A stretch of 64,000 nucleotides of DNA from Chrysoporthe austroafricana (Eukaryota > Ascomycota > Sordariomycetes > Diaporthales > Cryphonectriaceae), in contig JYIP02000002.1 of NCBI GenBank assembly GCA_001051155.2, positions 3,045,583 to 3,109,582 of the forward strand, given 5' to 3'. The notes beneath the pieces were generated by a model, which was not told where the DNA came from, did not search any database, and saw nothing but the letters and a program-made list of their open reading frames with translations. Within the stretch, counting starts at the first letter, position 1. Every line of letters starts with the position of its first letter. The position numbers and the translations under genes were made by a program. Below, in pieces: positions 1-9,674 of the stretch.

Positions 1-841
1 CCTGGCTAGAGAGGATGTTTTTGATGAGCAACGGGTATCGCTTCTGCGAAGGTGGGTATTGGAATTCGGCCAGCACGTTGTATGTTGCAACAGCCAAGAG
101 AGAAGCATTCCCCTGCCCCGCCTCGGGGAGATGTCGGTCCGGCGAGACCAGTTCCCATGCCTGTCCTCCATAGCAAATGTATGGTGCGCCCCCCTCCGGC
201 GCTGGTGATGGGGCTTCGTCGTTGAATGCCTGCGGCGCCGCGGGCTGGCAGATACTGCCGTCCTTCAAGGATATCGTCGCCCACGTCTTCATCTGGGTTG
301 ACAATGAATCTCCCACCTCGGCCCGCTCTCTCACGAGGAGGTGGAGCTGGTCAATTTCCCACTCGACTCCAGGAAGGAGCCTTGCCTTTTGAAGGAGGAA
401 GTGGTGCCAGGACTCGTTCATATCTTCGCTCTGCCCGACGCTCATATGCATTCGATAGTTATCAGCGCCCTCATGCCCCAGCGCAGAGAGGACGGCCTGG
501 CGCAGGCCCCTCAGCTGATCTCTCCGCTCCTCATTGTCGTCGTACATGAAGATGGTATTGTAGTGCCGGTGCTTGAACACATCGGCCGCACCGAGTCGTA
601 TTCGAAACGGCGCCTTGCCCTGGACAGCTGACTGGATCGCCTCTGCTGCCCTGGGCAGGGCGTCGACCTGAACGAACGGGTAGACAAGATTGACATGCGG
701 TGGCCACTTCCCATAGGCCTTGTCATAACGTGACCTCAGCAGTTCGATCCCGGACCACAGATTTCTCGGCGGTATAACACACAAGGCGGTGTCGTGGGAG
801 CCAGTAGCGAGTGCTGCGGTTGTCTGCTCCGGACTCGCCAT
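1..841 (-). CDS. 2H phosphoesterase-EEP nuclease fusion protein, 5' part (runs off window)
   Basis: The frame is open for 280 codons from an ATG at 841 to the window edge, so the C-terminus is missing. An in-frame TGA about 10 codons upstream fixes this start. Residues about 20-195 look like a 2H phosphoesterase (2'-5' RNA ligase-like) domain, with PPHVNLVYPF (His49) and YRMHMSVGQ (His132). The first motif reads H-V-N where the family usually has H-x-T/S. After a Pro/Ala-rich linker, residues 251-260 (VATYNVLAEF) are the typical opening strand of an endonuclease/exonuclease/phosphatase domain of the CCR4/angel type, and the window ends inside it. From memory, larger fungal proteins with this order continue into a poly(A)-polymerase-like and a DUF504 domain, which cannot be seen here. 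A role in RNA end processing is inferred from the domains only. The 2H call is fairly sure and the EEP call moderately sure. Confidence 0.7.
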   Translation of the reverse strand, partial: MASPEQTTAALATGSHDTALCVIPPRNLWSGIELLRSRYDKAYGKWPPHVNLVYPFVQVDALPRAAEAIQSAVQGKAPFRIRLGAADVFKHRHYNTIFMYDDNEERRDQLRGLRQAVLSALGHEGADNYRMHMSVGQSEDMNESWHHFLLQKARLLPGVEWEIDQLHLLVRERAEVGDSLSTQMKTWATISLKDGSICQPAAPQAFNDEAPSPAPEGGAPYICYGGQAWELVSPDRHLPEAGQGNASLLAVATYNVLAEFQYPPSQKRYPLLIKNILSSQ

Positions 842-2183
842 GGTAGTCTTGCTCCCCTGCAGGCGCTCAACTGTGTTATGGTGATGTTGTATTTTGAGAT
901 GCTTCCTTGTAGAGGGGAATGTAGCAGTGAGTATCTTCCTTCCCAATGAGAATTACACTGGCAGAAGGAAACCTGGTGAAATGTCTGATTTGTAGGTGAA
1001 GCAATTGCCACAAACGGAGAGACTTTAATAATTTCGGAAGACTGAACACAGTAGGAAAGCGGCTTGATCTTGCAATCGCATACTACCTACCTCACTTACT
1101 TATGGACATGCTAGGCGGCCAACGCCTCAGTATATAGCCCAATACTATGTTAATTTCCTTGCCATATTGTCAAAGGAGGCCTATGGCGCAGCAGCCATCG
1201 CCGGTGAGTCAACTTGTATACATCGTGAGATCAGCATGACAGGGGTTGGGCAGTCGAATAGCGCGAGATTGCACTGCCTGCCAGGCTCAGGAATTTTTGT
1301 TGTTCTGGCTGCAGCTCATCAGAAGGCGAGCGCACGGTCGCAAGGAAATCTGGCTGTCTGCTCCATGTGAGGCATGAGAAAACCTTCGCAATCCTGTGTA
1401 GGTGTAGTTCGCAGCGTCCCGTGTTAGCGGTGAGGCCGCTCCTCTCACAGGGGATAAAGACAAGGGGCGCGGCACGTGCAAGGCCAGTGCAGTGCACACC
1501 CGATTTCAAGCAGATCCTCTTCCCACAAAATCGTGCTGAACCCAACCTCCGCAACACTGCACAGTCGATCCAGAAACGATTTGGCAACCAGCGACAAGCG
1601 CTTTGATTGTGCTAAGCCGCATGCTAAATGTGCTATCTGATCATGTTCCGATCCCATTCAGGCATACATGAGTGTTCAAAAGGTCGTCCACGCGACAGTC
1701 GAGTGCTGACGCTGTGGCAAGAAGGTATTCAACCGTGCATGCCTCGAAACTAACTAGAGGCGCCTCCAAAAGTTCGAACGCTCCTCAACAGGGTGAGTGA
1801 AGCATGCAGTCAAGATCATCAAAGGCTGAGCAGGATCTCTCGACCGTCTCCTCAACATGCAGTCGTCTCCCATCACCCAAACACCGGTGTCTCTGTGGAA
1901 TTGTACGACAGGACAAATGCTCCGACCATCCCTTGCTACCCGAACTCCTGTCGACCGAGTGGCCGAAAACGAAGAAACGACAGACATCGAATGTCCATTA
2001 GAAAGATGACGAGTAAAAGACTCGAAAAGAGGCAGATGAGCGAAATGAAGTAGGAAGAGCAAGGCGAAGCAGAAGGTCTTGAACAGACGGTTAAGAGACG
2101 GATCAATCGGAACACACGCGCGCGTCGCTTGACAGGCCTTTGTTGCTCGTCACATCAATGTTCATCGTCTCCGGCCCGGCACC
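842..2183. other. Intergenic, no supported gene
   Basis: This stretch lies between two minus-strand genes. Short open frames on both strands lack family motifs and splice support. It should hold the promoter of the 2H/EEP gene (near 842-1000) and the 3' end of the gene ending at 2184. Confidence 0.6.
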
Positions 2184-2896
2184 TCAAACCAGCTCGAACC
2201 CGTCGTCATCGATCTCCTCCGTCTCGCCCGCCGACTTGGCGTCGGCCGCCGTGCCCCGACGCAGGTTGCGACGCGCCTTGCGACCCCTGAGCGCGTCACC
2301 GTTGGCATCGATGACCTCATACTCCTTCTCGACGAACTTCTCCGTCTCGCGGCCCGTCGTCTTGACGAACACCTCCAGCGTCAGGGGCCGGCCTGGCGAG
2401 TCGGTGCGGTCGAAACTGTACAGGACCTGGTCCATAGGGTTCGACCTCTGCCGCTGCGGGCTGGTGGGGAGGTAGTCGAGGATGGAACGGGACACGCTGG
2501 CGGCCTCCTCGATCTCCTCTTGAGCAGACACCTTGGAGCGGACGCGCCGGTTCCCGATATCTCTTATCCGACCAGTTGTACGAGCGTACTTGTTGATGTT
2601 TCCCTTATCCTTGTCTACCGGGCCCCAGCTGCAGTGGTTTGCATCAGAATATGTTGCCCATCCACGGATCTTAGGAACACAGTGGAGACTCACACGTTGC
2701 TTGGCTTTCCTAGGGGCCGAGCCTTGAAGTTCGGGTCCTCCTCCGCGTCAAGTGCCGGAGTCGACCACCACGAGTGTGGGCTGGTTGCACCGTACGACCA
2801 CTTGACATTGGCGTCCTTGCCACGCTTCCACTCCTTGTTCGCGCTGCGGAGGTCGCGCTCGAACTGGGCAGGAGACTCAGTGATGGAAGCAGCCAT
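2184..2896 (-). CDS. Unrecognised protein of 215 aa, two exons
   Basis: The exons are 2896-2694 and 2628-2184. The 65-nt intron has donor GTGAGT, a CTGAT branch-like site and acceptor CTGCAG, and splicing joins ...KPSNV to WGPVDKDK in frame. The start at 2896 has good context (caacATGGC); an in-frame ATG at 2971 would add 25 residues. I do not recognise the family. The protein is hydrophilic and rich in Arg, Lys, Asp and Glu. The N-terminal half is Trp-rich (EWKRGKDANVKWSYG, HSWWS). The C-terminal half has predicted helices around SRSILDYLPTSP, then a basic patch GRKARRNLRRG and an acidic tail EEIDDDGFELV. There is no signal peptide, membrane segment or obvious catalytic motif. The balanced composition and clean splice junction favour a real gene. 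Confidence 0.7.
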
Positions 2897-5500
2897 GTTG
2901 GATTCCTGAATACTTGATGACTCAAGGAGAGGGATGGTTGAGTTGAACGGTTGTTGAGAGTTGACGAACACGGTATGCCGATGCGTGCAGGTGGGTCGGG
3001 TGTTGTCTGTAGGAATACAGAGGAGGGATAGCGATTCCTTAGGAGGGTGATATGGGATGGAAGTAAAATGCCGAGAAGGACAGCCTGGAACCTTTGGAGA
3101 AAAGGGGGACTCTTGGTGGAGAGCGCAGGTGATGATGACACGAGCGGGATGTCAACTGGGTTGCTGATCCCGAGGAGGCAGAGGAGGCAAGGGCCGCTCA
3201 GTGGCTCTTGCAGAGGTTCCCGGCGTGATCTCTTATCCCGCAAGCAAGCGTGGGCGGCTGGGGTCGAAAGGGCCGCGCTGGGTCCGAAAGACAACAACGG
3301 CGTGAGGCAAGTGAGGCTGAGGGCTTGCCGAGTGACTCAGACAAAGGAGTCACGAACAAAGGGTACAAAGGGCAGTTAGCGATGACAGGGGGGATGGGTC
3401 TAGGCGATACCGAGACAGGCCCCCAACGCGAGATAAGAATGATGATGATGATGTTTGTTCTCAAGTTTGCGGCGGTTGCAGTTTGTTGCTTGGATAACAG
3501 GCTACGTGGACGGAGAGAGTCCAAGGTCATGGGAGCAAGCGCGTATCTCTCTCTCTATGTATACACACATCCAGGAGTGGCCGCGCCACCGAGCGTCGGA
3601 TGTTGGCGTGCCTGTCTGGTGTCTGGTGTCTTATCGGCCGGGTCGGGATGACGGAGTCGAGCTTATCAAGTCGCTGATGGATCAGGCTGAGCAGGGGTCA
3701 TCTTGGCGTCCTACTGCCCGGATCGGCCGCGTGAGACAGGATGGATGACCTCGTCTCTCGCCGGGAGGACGAGACAGTGAAACAAGTCACTCTGCGCTAG
3801 GAGTCCGCCCGACGGTGACATGTGGCCTAGCCGGTGAGGATGGCTGGCGCTGCCCGGGATGGCATCTCGATGCTGCCACTGCGCGCACTGGCTCGCCACG
3901 CCCTTGGAAGATTCGAGGCGCTGTAACTGATCCATGCCGGGCCCTCGTCGGTCAGCCTCTCGTTCTCCCTGGTTCAACCCACGCCCCCTCTGACCTGTGG
4001 CCGAGGCCGTGGCCAGCTGTGAGCCTGTCGCTGCACCACGATGCCGCAGCAAGGGCTCCTGTCAGCAGCCTGTTCCTGCCGACGGGCTTCCAGAACTGGA
4101 AGTAGGGAGAAGCATGGCTGGTGCTGGTACTGCGGTTGGCACTGGCAGTGACGAACACCCCTTCTAGGATGATGAAATAGGGCCACACGGGGACCTGTCA
4201 CGCGGCCCCGACCCCCTGGGGCCAGCTACTTACTAGTGGTCCCTCGGCCCTGGCGGCGGGGCCAGCAGCGCCTCTCTGCCATGCCGCCTCTTCTGGTACC
4301 TGCAATGCGTGAATGGGCATCCCCTGATTCCCGGTTCCTTTTCGAGGCAATTTCCGGGGTACCAGCCTGCCGTTCGTCGGGGTCCTGTTAACAAGACTTG
4401 TCCGCGCAGACGCCATTCATGCAATCAATGATGCGTCCAGGCTGCACAGGCTGCACAGGCTACATCTGAGACATCAGCCCTGCCACGCCCTGCCCCAGAG
4501 CCTGCCCAAACATCCGGAGTAGAGCCTCTGCAAATCAGGGCAGACGTTGAGAACCGTGTCGTAGTGCTTGGTCGTCCGGGGGCGGGCGGTTGGTTCCCCA
4601 GCATGGCCGGTCAGAGACATCTCACTATCAAGCACCTGCTGCTAAACAGTTGCTCGGCAGCGAGGGCCCCCCTCTCCAACTTGAGAACAAGAAGTCGTCA
4701 GGAGGATAGGCGGCATGTGGCTCATCCACCGGACGCTGGCTGTTTAGCCGAGAGCGATGACTCTAGCCGAGAGCGATGACTCTGGCCGAGTGTACTGTAT
4801 TAGTAGGCCTCAGCCTGGAGGGCCGTCCTTGCCGGGTATCGGTGGGATCCGAGGTGCTGTCCAACTGCACGGCCTCTCTTTGGTTAAGCGCTCGCTCTCA
4901 AGGTGGCCCGGAGCGCTGGAAGACAGAAGAACGCCAGAGAGAAGGCGCTCGCTAAGGATAGGAGCACTAACGACATAGTGCCAGCACGCCATTGCTCTGT
5001 ACCAATGTACCTTGTAGTCCTGACGCACTATGGGAGGTTGTCGGTCATCAGTTGTCTGCCGCTGCGGCGCATGGCTGGCCGTATCAGACTAGGCGCTTAG
5101 AACGGACTTCTGAGGAAGCGCCACACACAGACAGACAGCCACCAGGTCTTTGCTGGATGGGGCGCATGATCCTGTGAGGCCGGAAGTCCTTTGCAGCCAG
5201 AAGACGTCTAGAGCGGTAGGTGAAGTGAAAGAAGGCTCGGAGTGTGGTAGTCGAGTCGTGCTGTGCTTGCATTACTACTGCATCGCCGCCCATCACAGGA
5301 AAGTCATTCCAGGCTCGTGTACGTCCGTACAGCAGGGCGAGCCGCTGGTGCTCCTCGCGGCAAGCGCTGCAGGTATTCCGAAGACGCAGTGCCTCTCGCT
5401 CCGCTTCTCACCCTCGTTTCTGTCGCCTGCGTTTCAAGGCCCAATGGATGGAGCAAGCGAGGCTGCTTTGCCGGGTAGCTGAATCGCTTCAATGGCGATC
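2897..5500. other. Long intergenic region
   Basis: About 2.6 kb without a supported gene. Open frames up to about 195 codons exist on both strands but are low-complexity shadows rich in Arg, Ser and Pro, with no recognisable motif. Minor features are short ATG repeats near 3440 and an exact 19-bp duplication at 4746-4783. Confidence 0.55.
4746..4783. repeat. 19-bp direct tandem duplication
   Basis: Two exact adjacent copies of AGCCGAGAGCGATGACTCT (4746-4764 and 4765-4783), followed by a partial third copy (GGCCGAG). It lies in intergenic DNA and no function is evident. Confidence 0.85.
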
Positions 5501-5595
5501 CGCGCCCGTGGCGCCGGGGTTTGGCGCGGTGGCAGTGACTGGCGGGGGAAGGCGACAACGGTGCTGCTGCGCTGGCCTTCGGCGCCACGGGCGCG
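5501..5595. repeat. 16-bp perfect inverted repeat upstream of a TATA box
   Basis: The left arm CGCGCCCGTGGCGCCG (5501-5516) is the exact reverse complement of the right arm at 5580-5595, with 63 nt between them. The right arm ends 19 nt before the TATA box of the WW-domain gene. The arms are very GC-rich. They could bind a dimeric regulator or form a hairpin if transcribed; neither is shown. Confidence 0.85.
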
Positions 5596-5614
5596 TGAAC
5601 TGACTGTTTTGGGG

Positions 5615-5622
5615 TATAAATA
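5615..5622 (+). promoter_or_regulatory. TATA box of the WW-domain gene
   Basis: TATAAATA lies 132 nt upstream of the ATG at 5754. The leader after it is rich in CA and AG with AAGAAAAAGAAAGG, as in many strongly expressed fungal genes. The consensus match in a GC-rich surrounding makes it stand out. Confidence 0.65.
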
Positions 5623-5753
5623 CTTGGCGTGCAGTTCGACTCTCGCCTGCTGCTCCCAGCTGGACCTGTCACCGCCCACACAAATACACACAAGAAAAAG
5701 AAAGGACCACAGCTTGGAAAACAGCAGCAGCCGCAGCCGCAGCAGTAGCAACC

Positions 5754-6366
5754 ATGGGTCTCATCGGCGAGATCCTCGAGGAGGTCGTCGGCAACAGCAT
5801 CGACCGCCGCGACGAGACACCCGCGGACCCGCCATACGTGCAGCCACCCTGGGTGGCCCGATGGGACGACGAGGCCGGCCGCTGGCTCTTCATCAACGAG
5901 GAGACCGGCGAGCGCAGCTTCGAGAAGCCCGTGCTCGAGGAGGCCGGTAAGCTGCGCTGCACCTGCTCGCCACCCAACGCACGGATTGTGATACCGTCAG
6001 CTGACGTGTGAGACAGCCGAGAGCTTCGGGCGCGCGGAGGAGCGTGTCGAGCGCAAGTGGGACGACGGTGTCGAGCGCGTCGAGGACCTGCCCGAGGACG
6101 CGGCCCGCTGGACTGGTGAGGCCGTCGGTGCGGTCGAGTCCATCCCCGACAGGGTCGAGTACGGTGTCGATCGCATGGAGGACAAGGTCGAGCGCGGGTG
6201 GGACAATACCGTTGACGCCGTGGAGGATGCACCCGAGGACGTGGCTGGGTGGGTAGGCAAGGAGGTGGGCAAGGTCGAGCGGTTCGGCGGCGAGGTCCAG
6301 GACTTCGGCGACAACATGGAGGCGAGCTACGACCGGGGACGCGACGAGGAGAGATTTGACTACTAA
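5754..6366 (+). CDS. WW-domain protein with duplicated amphipathic segment, 180 aa
   Basis: The exons are 5754-5946 and 6017-6366. The 70-nt intron has donor GTAAGC, branch CTGAC and acceptor GACAG. The start ccATGGG follows a TATA box and a purine-rich leader. Residues 31-59 (from PPWVARWDDEAG to SFEKP) form a WW domain, a proline-rich-ligand module, but the second signature Trp is Phe56. After the intron the protein is a highly charged, predicted helical chain. Residues 72-109 and 119-156 are about 50% identical copies of one 38-residue unit containing VER.WD, VED.PED and W.G motifs. No signal peptide or membrane segment is visible. The charged repeats recall membrane- or stress-associated amphipathic proteins, but no function is established. 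The WW call is good; the repeat unit is read directly from the translation. Confidence 0.8.
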
Positions 6367-6800
6367 GGAGTGGCTTCTTGGGTTTGGGGTCTCTGAGAGC
6401 CAGAGGATCTCGGCTTGGTTGGTCTTGCTGAGTGGTCTCGATGCCAGCAATTTCGTCTCTGGCCGCAGCAACATGCCCCTGGCGTGTACGATCGCCCCGA
6501 ACAAAGACAGCAGACACTGTGATTGTCTTCCAAAATAGCAGATGATTACAATTGAACCACCAAGCATCTATGCTGAGAACAAGAGCCTTGTCACAAAGGC
6601 CTCCACAAAGCATGCTCTTGAAGGCACAACTCCTGTCTGAATATTAACAGAGACCGGCCACGGTCATCCATGAGATGGCAGTGGCAGTCTGTACTCCCAA
6701 GTGTTCAGCACAAGAACCTTTTCGCTCTTCCAAAATATATATATATATATATCCTAGGAAGCAATTAAATTGCGGGCAGGTTCACTACTTACAAGTAACG
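6367..6800. other. Intergenic with (AT)9 run
   Basis: This separates the WW gene from the SET gene. It holds an (AT)9 dinucleotide run at 6735-6752, just upstream of the SET gene start. No gene is supported. Confidence 0.6.
6735..6752. repeat. (AT)9 microsatellite
   Basis: Eighteen bases of alternating A and T, 48 nt before the chosen SET-gene start. It may lie in the promoter or leader. Confidence 0.9.
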
Positions 6801-7728
6801 ATGACGCTGAAGTTCAGAATAAAACGCAACGTCCGGCAAGCAAGTCGAAAGGCGAACCCTGCCCCGAGCTCCGTCCAGGTTGGTCTCCCAGATCTTGCAA
6901 CACTCCCAGTCCACCAGTATAATGCCGGGCCAAAGTATGGCAACATGCTGGTCGACATTATCTACGCTGGTTCTCGTGAGACACCAAGGAATTGTGACTA
7001 TGTCGTCGATCCAGCAGATTGTAAGTAGACCTACCGCTCCTCAGAGCCCACGTAGCTCAGATCCCCACCACTAACGCCCCCGTCCAGGGGCCGACCACAA
7101 ACGTGGCCGGCGCGTAGACGATGCTGGCCCCCCTCTCGGCAGCGTCACCGTCGCCGAGATCCTGGGCGCCGACATAGAAGGCCATGCGTGCGAGATCTGC
7201 GACGAGGTAGGTGCGCAGTGCGCCGGCGAGCCCTGTATCGCCCGCTTCCACTCCCTCCTGGCCCGCACCGAGGCCCGGTGCATGGAGATCCGCAGGGCCG
7301 GCGCGATCGGCTTCGGCGTCTTCGCGAAGCGTGCCATCCCGCGGGACACGCTGCTCTGCGAGTACAGCGGCCGGCTCACGCCCCTCGACGCGCAGACATT
7401 CGTGGATAACAACAGCTACGTGTTCCTGATGAGAAGCACCGCGCGCTGCGACTCAATCGAGTATGGGAACATCTCCAGGTTTGTCAACCACCACTGCAAG
7501 GAGTACAACGTGGACGTAGTTGAGGTCATGTACGGCCGCCGCAAGGTGCTGGGATATATAACAAAACGTGACGTTGCCGAGGGTGAGCAGCTATTCATAA
7601 CGTATGGGAATCAGTACTGGACCGTCGCGAAGCCATGTCTCTGTGATGCCGTTCCCTATCCACATACCCTCGATCGCCACTATAGGCCCGAGGCTGTGCC
7701 AGTCAAGAACCAAGAGCGAACAGGCTGA
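6801..7728 (+). CDS. SET-domain lysine methyltransferase-like protein, 286 aa
   Basis: The exons are 6801-7020 and 7088-7728. The 67-nt intron has donor GTAAGT and acceptor GTCCAG. The spliced frame carries a SET fold: Gly-rich SET-N motif GAIGFGVFAKRAI (about 145-157), NISRFVNHHC (201-210) for S-adenosylmethionine binding, and GEQLFITYGN (239-248) with the presumed catalytic Tyr246. The usual RFxNHSCxPN reads RFVNHHCKEYN here, a departure from histone methyltransferases. Before SET is a short Cys-bearing stretch (HACEICDEVGAQC and EPCIARF), and after it KPCLCD, which could be reduced pre-/post-SET zinc ligands. The substrate cannot be told: histone or non-histone protein lysine. An in-frame ATG at 6675 would lengthen the N-terminus by 42 poor-looking residues, so 6801 was chosen. 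Confidence 0.8.
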
Positions 7729-8153
7729 CCAGACCGGCTGTCGTTCGCAGGCGATCGAGGCTAGCTTGGGACTGCTGGGTACCAAACATACTTAGATAAC
7801 CTGTGCATTCGTACCACAGTATAGTAATAGTGAACATCATCATGAAGTTGTATACGAATTGCAGACAGGTGAAAACGCGGCAGAGCCTCCTTTCAACTGC
7901 CTGAGCATGACGTCATCCTCGGGCCTAGATCCTCCTAAGCAGGGGCTCCCCTGCACAGACCAATGCTCGGCTAGTGAGCCGCCTCCTACGGGGGTGGGAC
8001 TGATTGGTAGGTCTGTCGTAAGGCTGAGCGACGACTTGGGACAAATTTCCAAGACGAGCATCAACAACAGCAACAAACACTCCATATCCACACATACCTG
8101 TCTGCTGCTGGTCACATAGACACATCCGCCCATCCCATCCACAGCCTCCCACC
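7729..8153. other. Intergenic, promoter of the Cwc26 gene
   Basis: No coding signal. The stretch just before 8154 is CA-rich (cacatccgcccatcccatcc), like a fungal 5' leader. Confidence 0.55.
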
Positions 8154-9209
8154 ATGCCCTCCGACCTCTCCTCCTATCTCGCAACACACTACCTCACCGC
8201 CGACACAAAACCCACCAAGAAGCGCAAGCGCAAGCACGACAAGTCCTCCGGCGGCGGTCTCCTCATCCAGGACGACGACGAGTGGGGCAGCAGCGGCTCC
8301 AACCGCAAGTCCAGATCCCGCACCGGCTTCGACGGCGACGGCGGAGACGATGACGACGACAGGCCCGTGACGGTCGGCAAGGTCAGGGAGTTCCGCAAGA
8401 CCACAAAGGCGAACTGGAAGACCGTGGGGGGCAGTGCCGACGATGAGGCAGCCGCGGCGGACGCGATCCTCGCCTCGGCGGCGGCCGAGAATGAGGCCGC
8501 TCGCAGGGCGGACGACGACGACCCGACGGTGGTAGAGGAGCCCGCGGCGCGGATGGCGGACGGCACGCACGCGGGCCTGCAGTCCGCGGCCGCCGTCACC
8601 GCGCAGCTGGAGCGGCGGCAGAGGGAGGAGCGCGAGCAGTTCGAGGCGGAGAGGCGGTCGGGACTGGTCAAGCACGGCGAGGAGGAGACGTACTACCGCG
8701 ACGCGACGGGGCGGAGGATCGACGTGAGCATGAAGCGCGCGGAGGCGCGGCGGGCGGCGCTGGAGGCGGAGGAGAAGGAGCGCGCGAAGGAAGAGATGCT
8801 CAAGGGTGAGGTGCAGCTCGAGGGGGCTAGGAGGAGGAAGGAGGTGTTGGAGGAGGCCAAAGGGATGGCGGTTGCCAGGACGGCGGACGACGAGGAGATG
8901 AACAGGGAGCTGAAAGAGCAGAGGCGGTGGAATGATCCTATGGCGCGTTTCTTGGACGCGGAGGACGAGAGGTCCGGCTCGAAGGCCGGCGCGGGCGGTG
9001 GTGGTAGTGGTGGTGAGAAGGCGGGCAAGAAGGCAAGCAGGAGGCCTTTGTATAATGGTCCTGCACCGCCAAATCGATATGGCATACGCCCAGGGTATCG
9101 GTGGGATGGTGTCGACAGGAGTAATGGATTCGAGGCGGAACGCTTCAAGGCCATCAACCGGCGAGAGAGGAATAAGGGCTTGAGCTACGCCTGGCAGATG
9201 GACGAATGA
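8154..9209 (+). CDS. cwc26: Pre-mRNA-splicing factor Cwc26/Bud13, 351 aa
   Basis: A single-exon ORF starting [17 protein letters not shown], the conserved N-terminus of the Bud13/Cwc26 family. Bud13 belongs to the RES (pre-mRNA retention and splicing) complex with Snu17/Ist3 and Pml1, which binds activated spliceosomes in the nucleus. Residues about 20-110 are Lys-, Asp- and Ser-rich and disordered; the middle is a long charged coiled coil (about 150-270). The C-terminal block is the family signature: [20 protein letters not shown] followed by VDRSNGFE and [12 protein letters not shown] at the very end. The length is normal for fungal homologues. It is convergent with the TFIIF gene. Confidence 0.95.
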   Translation: MPSDLSSYLATHYLTADTKPTKKRKRKHDKSSGGGLLIQDDDEWGSSGSNRKSRSRTGFDGDGGDDDDDRPVTVGKVREFRKTTKANWKTVGGSADDEAAAADAILASAAAENEAARRADDDDPTVVEEPAARMADGTHAGLQSAAAVTAQLERRQREEREQFEAERRSGLVKHGEEETYYRDATGRRIDVSMKRAEARRAALEAEEKERAKEEMLKGEVQLEGARRRKEVLEEAKGMAVARTADDEEMNRELKEQRRWNDPMARFLDAEDERSGSKAGAGGGGSGGEKAGKKASRRPLYNGPAPPNRYGIRPGYRWDGVDRSNGFEAERFKAINRRERNKGLSYAWQMDE

Positions 9210-9674
9210 TAAGGGAAGGTAACAATCGATACCAGCATATCACAAACAGCGGCATCTCAGGACCAGTCCTGTCAGACGTAGTCGGATTGCAAAGGTGCAA
9301 ACCAAATACAATCCCCAAGACCGCCAGACAATTTGCTATGATTCATTGCATTAACCGTGACTATGGACTATGGTGCCCAATCACTGTGGTGGACATTGCC
9401 TATGGCTTGGCCACAAATGGTCTATGAATGTATGTGGAGGGCCATGAGGTCGGCAGGACAGCCGTCCCACTTGGTGGCAAGCTTCCACAGGGCGCAGTCC
9501 CGAGCCATCAAAGACTATATTCCCCATCCCCCCTAACAAGGCAATAGCGCAGCTCGACCTTACCTGGTCTGCTACTAATTACCGAAACGAACCGTGTTGG
9601 GATTTCCATGTCCTGGCGATCATATTTGTCGCCAAATGCTAACCCATGGGGGCTTCCAGGAGCGACCATGCCGC
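9210..9674. other. Convergent 3' intergenic region
   Basis: This lies between the 3' ends of cwc26 (+) and the TFIIF gene (-). No gene seen; it should hold both polyadenylation regions. Confidence 0.6.

Noticed and set aside
1231..1587. 118-codon minus-strand frame between the first two genes
   Set aside because: No motif, mixed composition typical of a random open frame, and no splice or promoter support.
2710..3297. 195-codon minus-strand frame overlapping the gene at 2184-2896
   Set aside because: Ser/Pro/Arg-rich shadow in another frame of a better supported gene.
3250..3651. 133-codon plus-strand frame with a Met run
   Set aside because: The Met run comes from an ATG repeat; the rest is low-complexity and without homology signs.
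5669..6613. 314-codon minus-strand frame antisense to the WW gene
   Set aside because: It is a GC-rich antisense shadow made of Arg, Pro and His repeats that mirror the duplicated coding unit.
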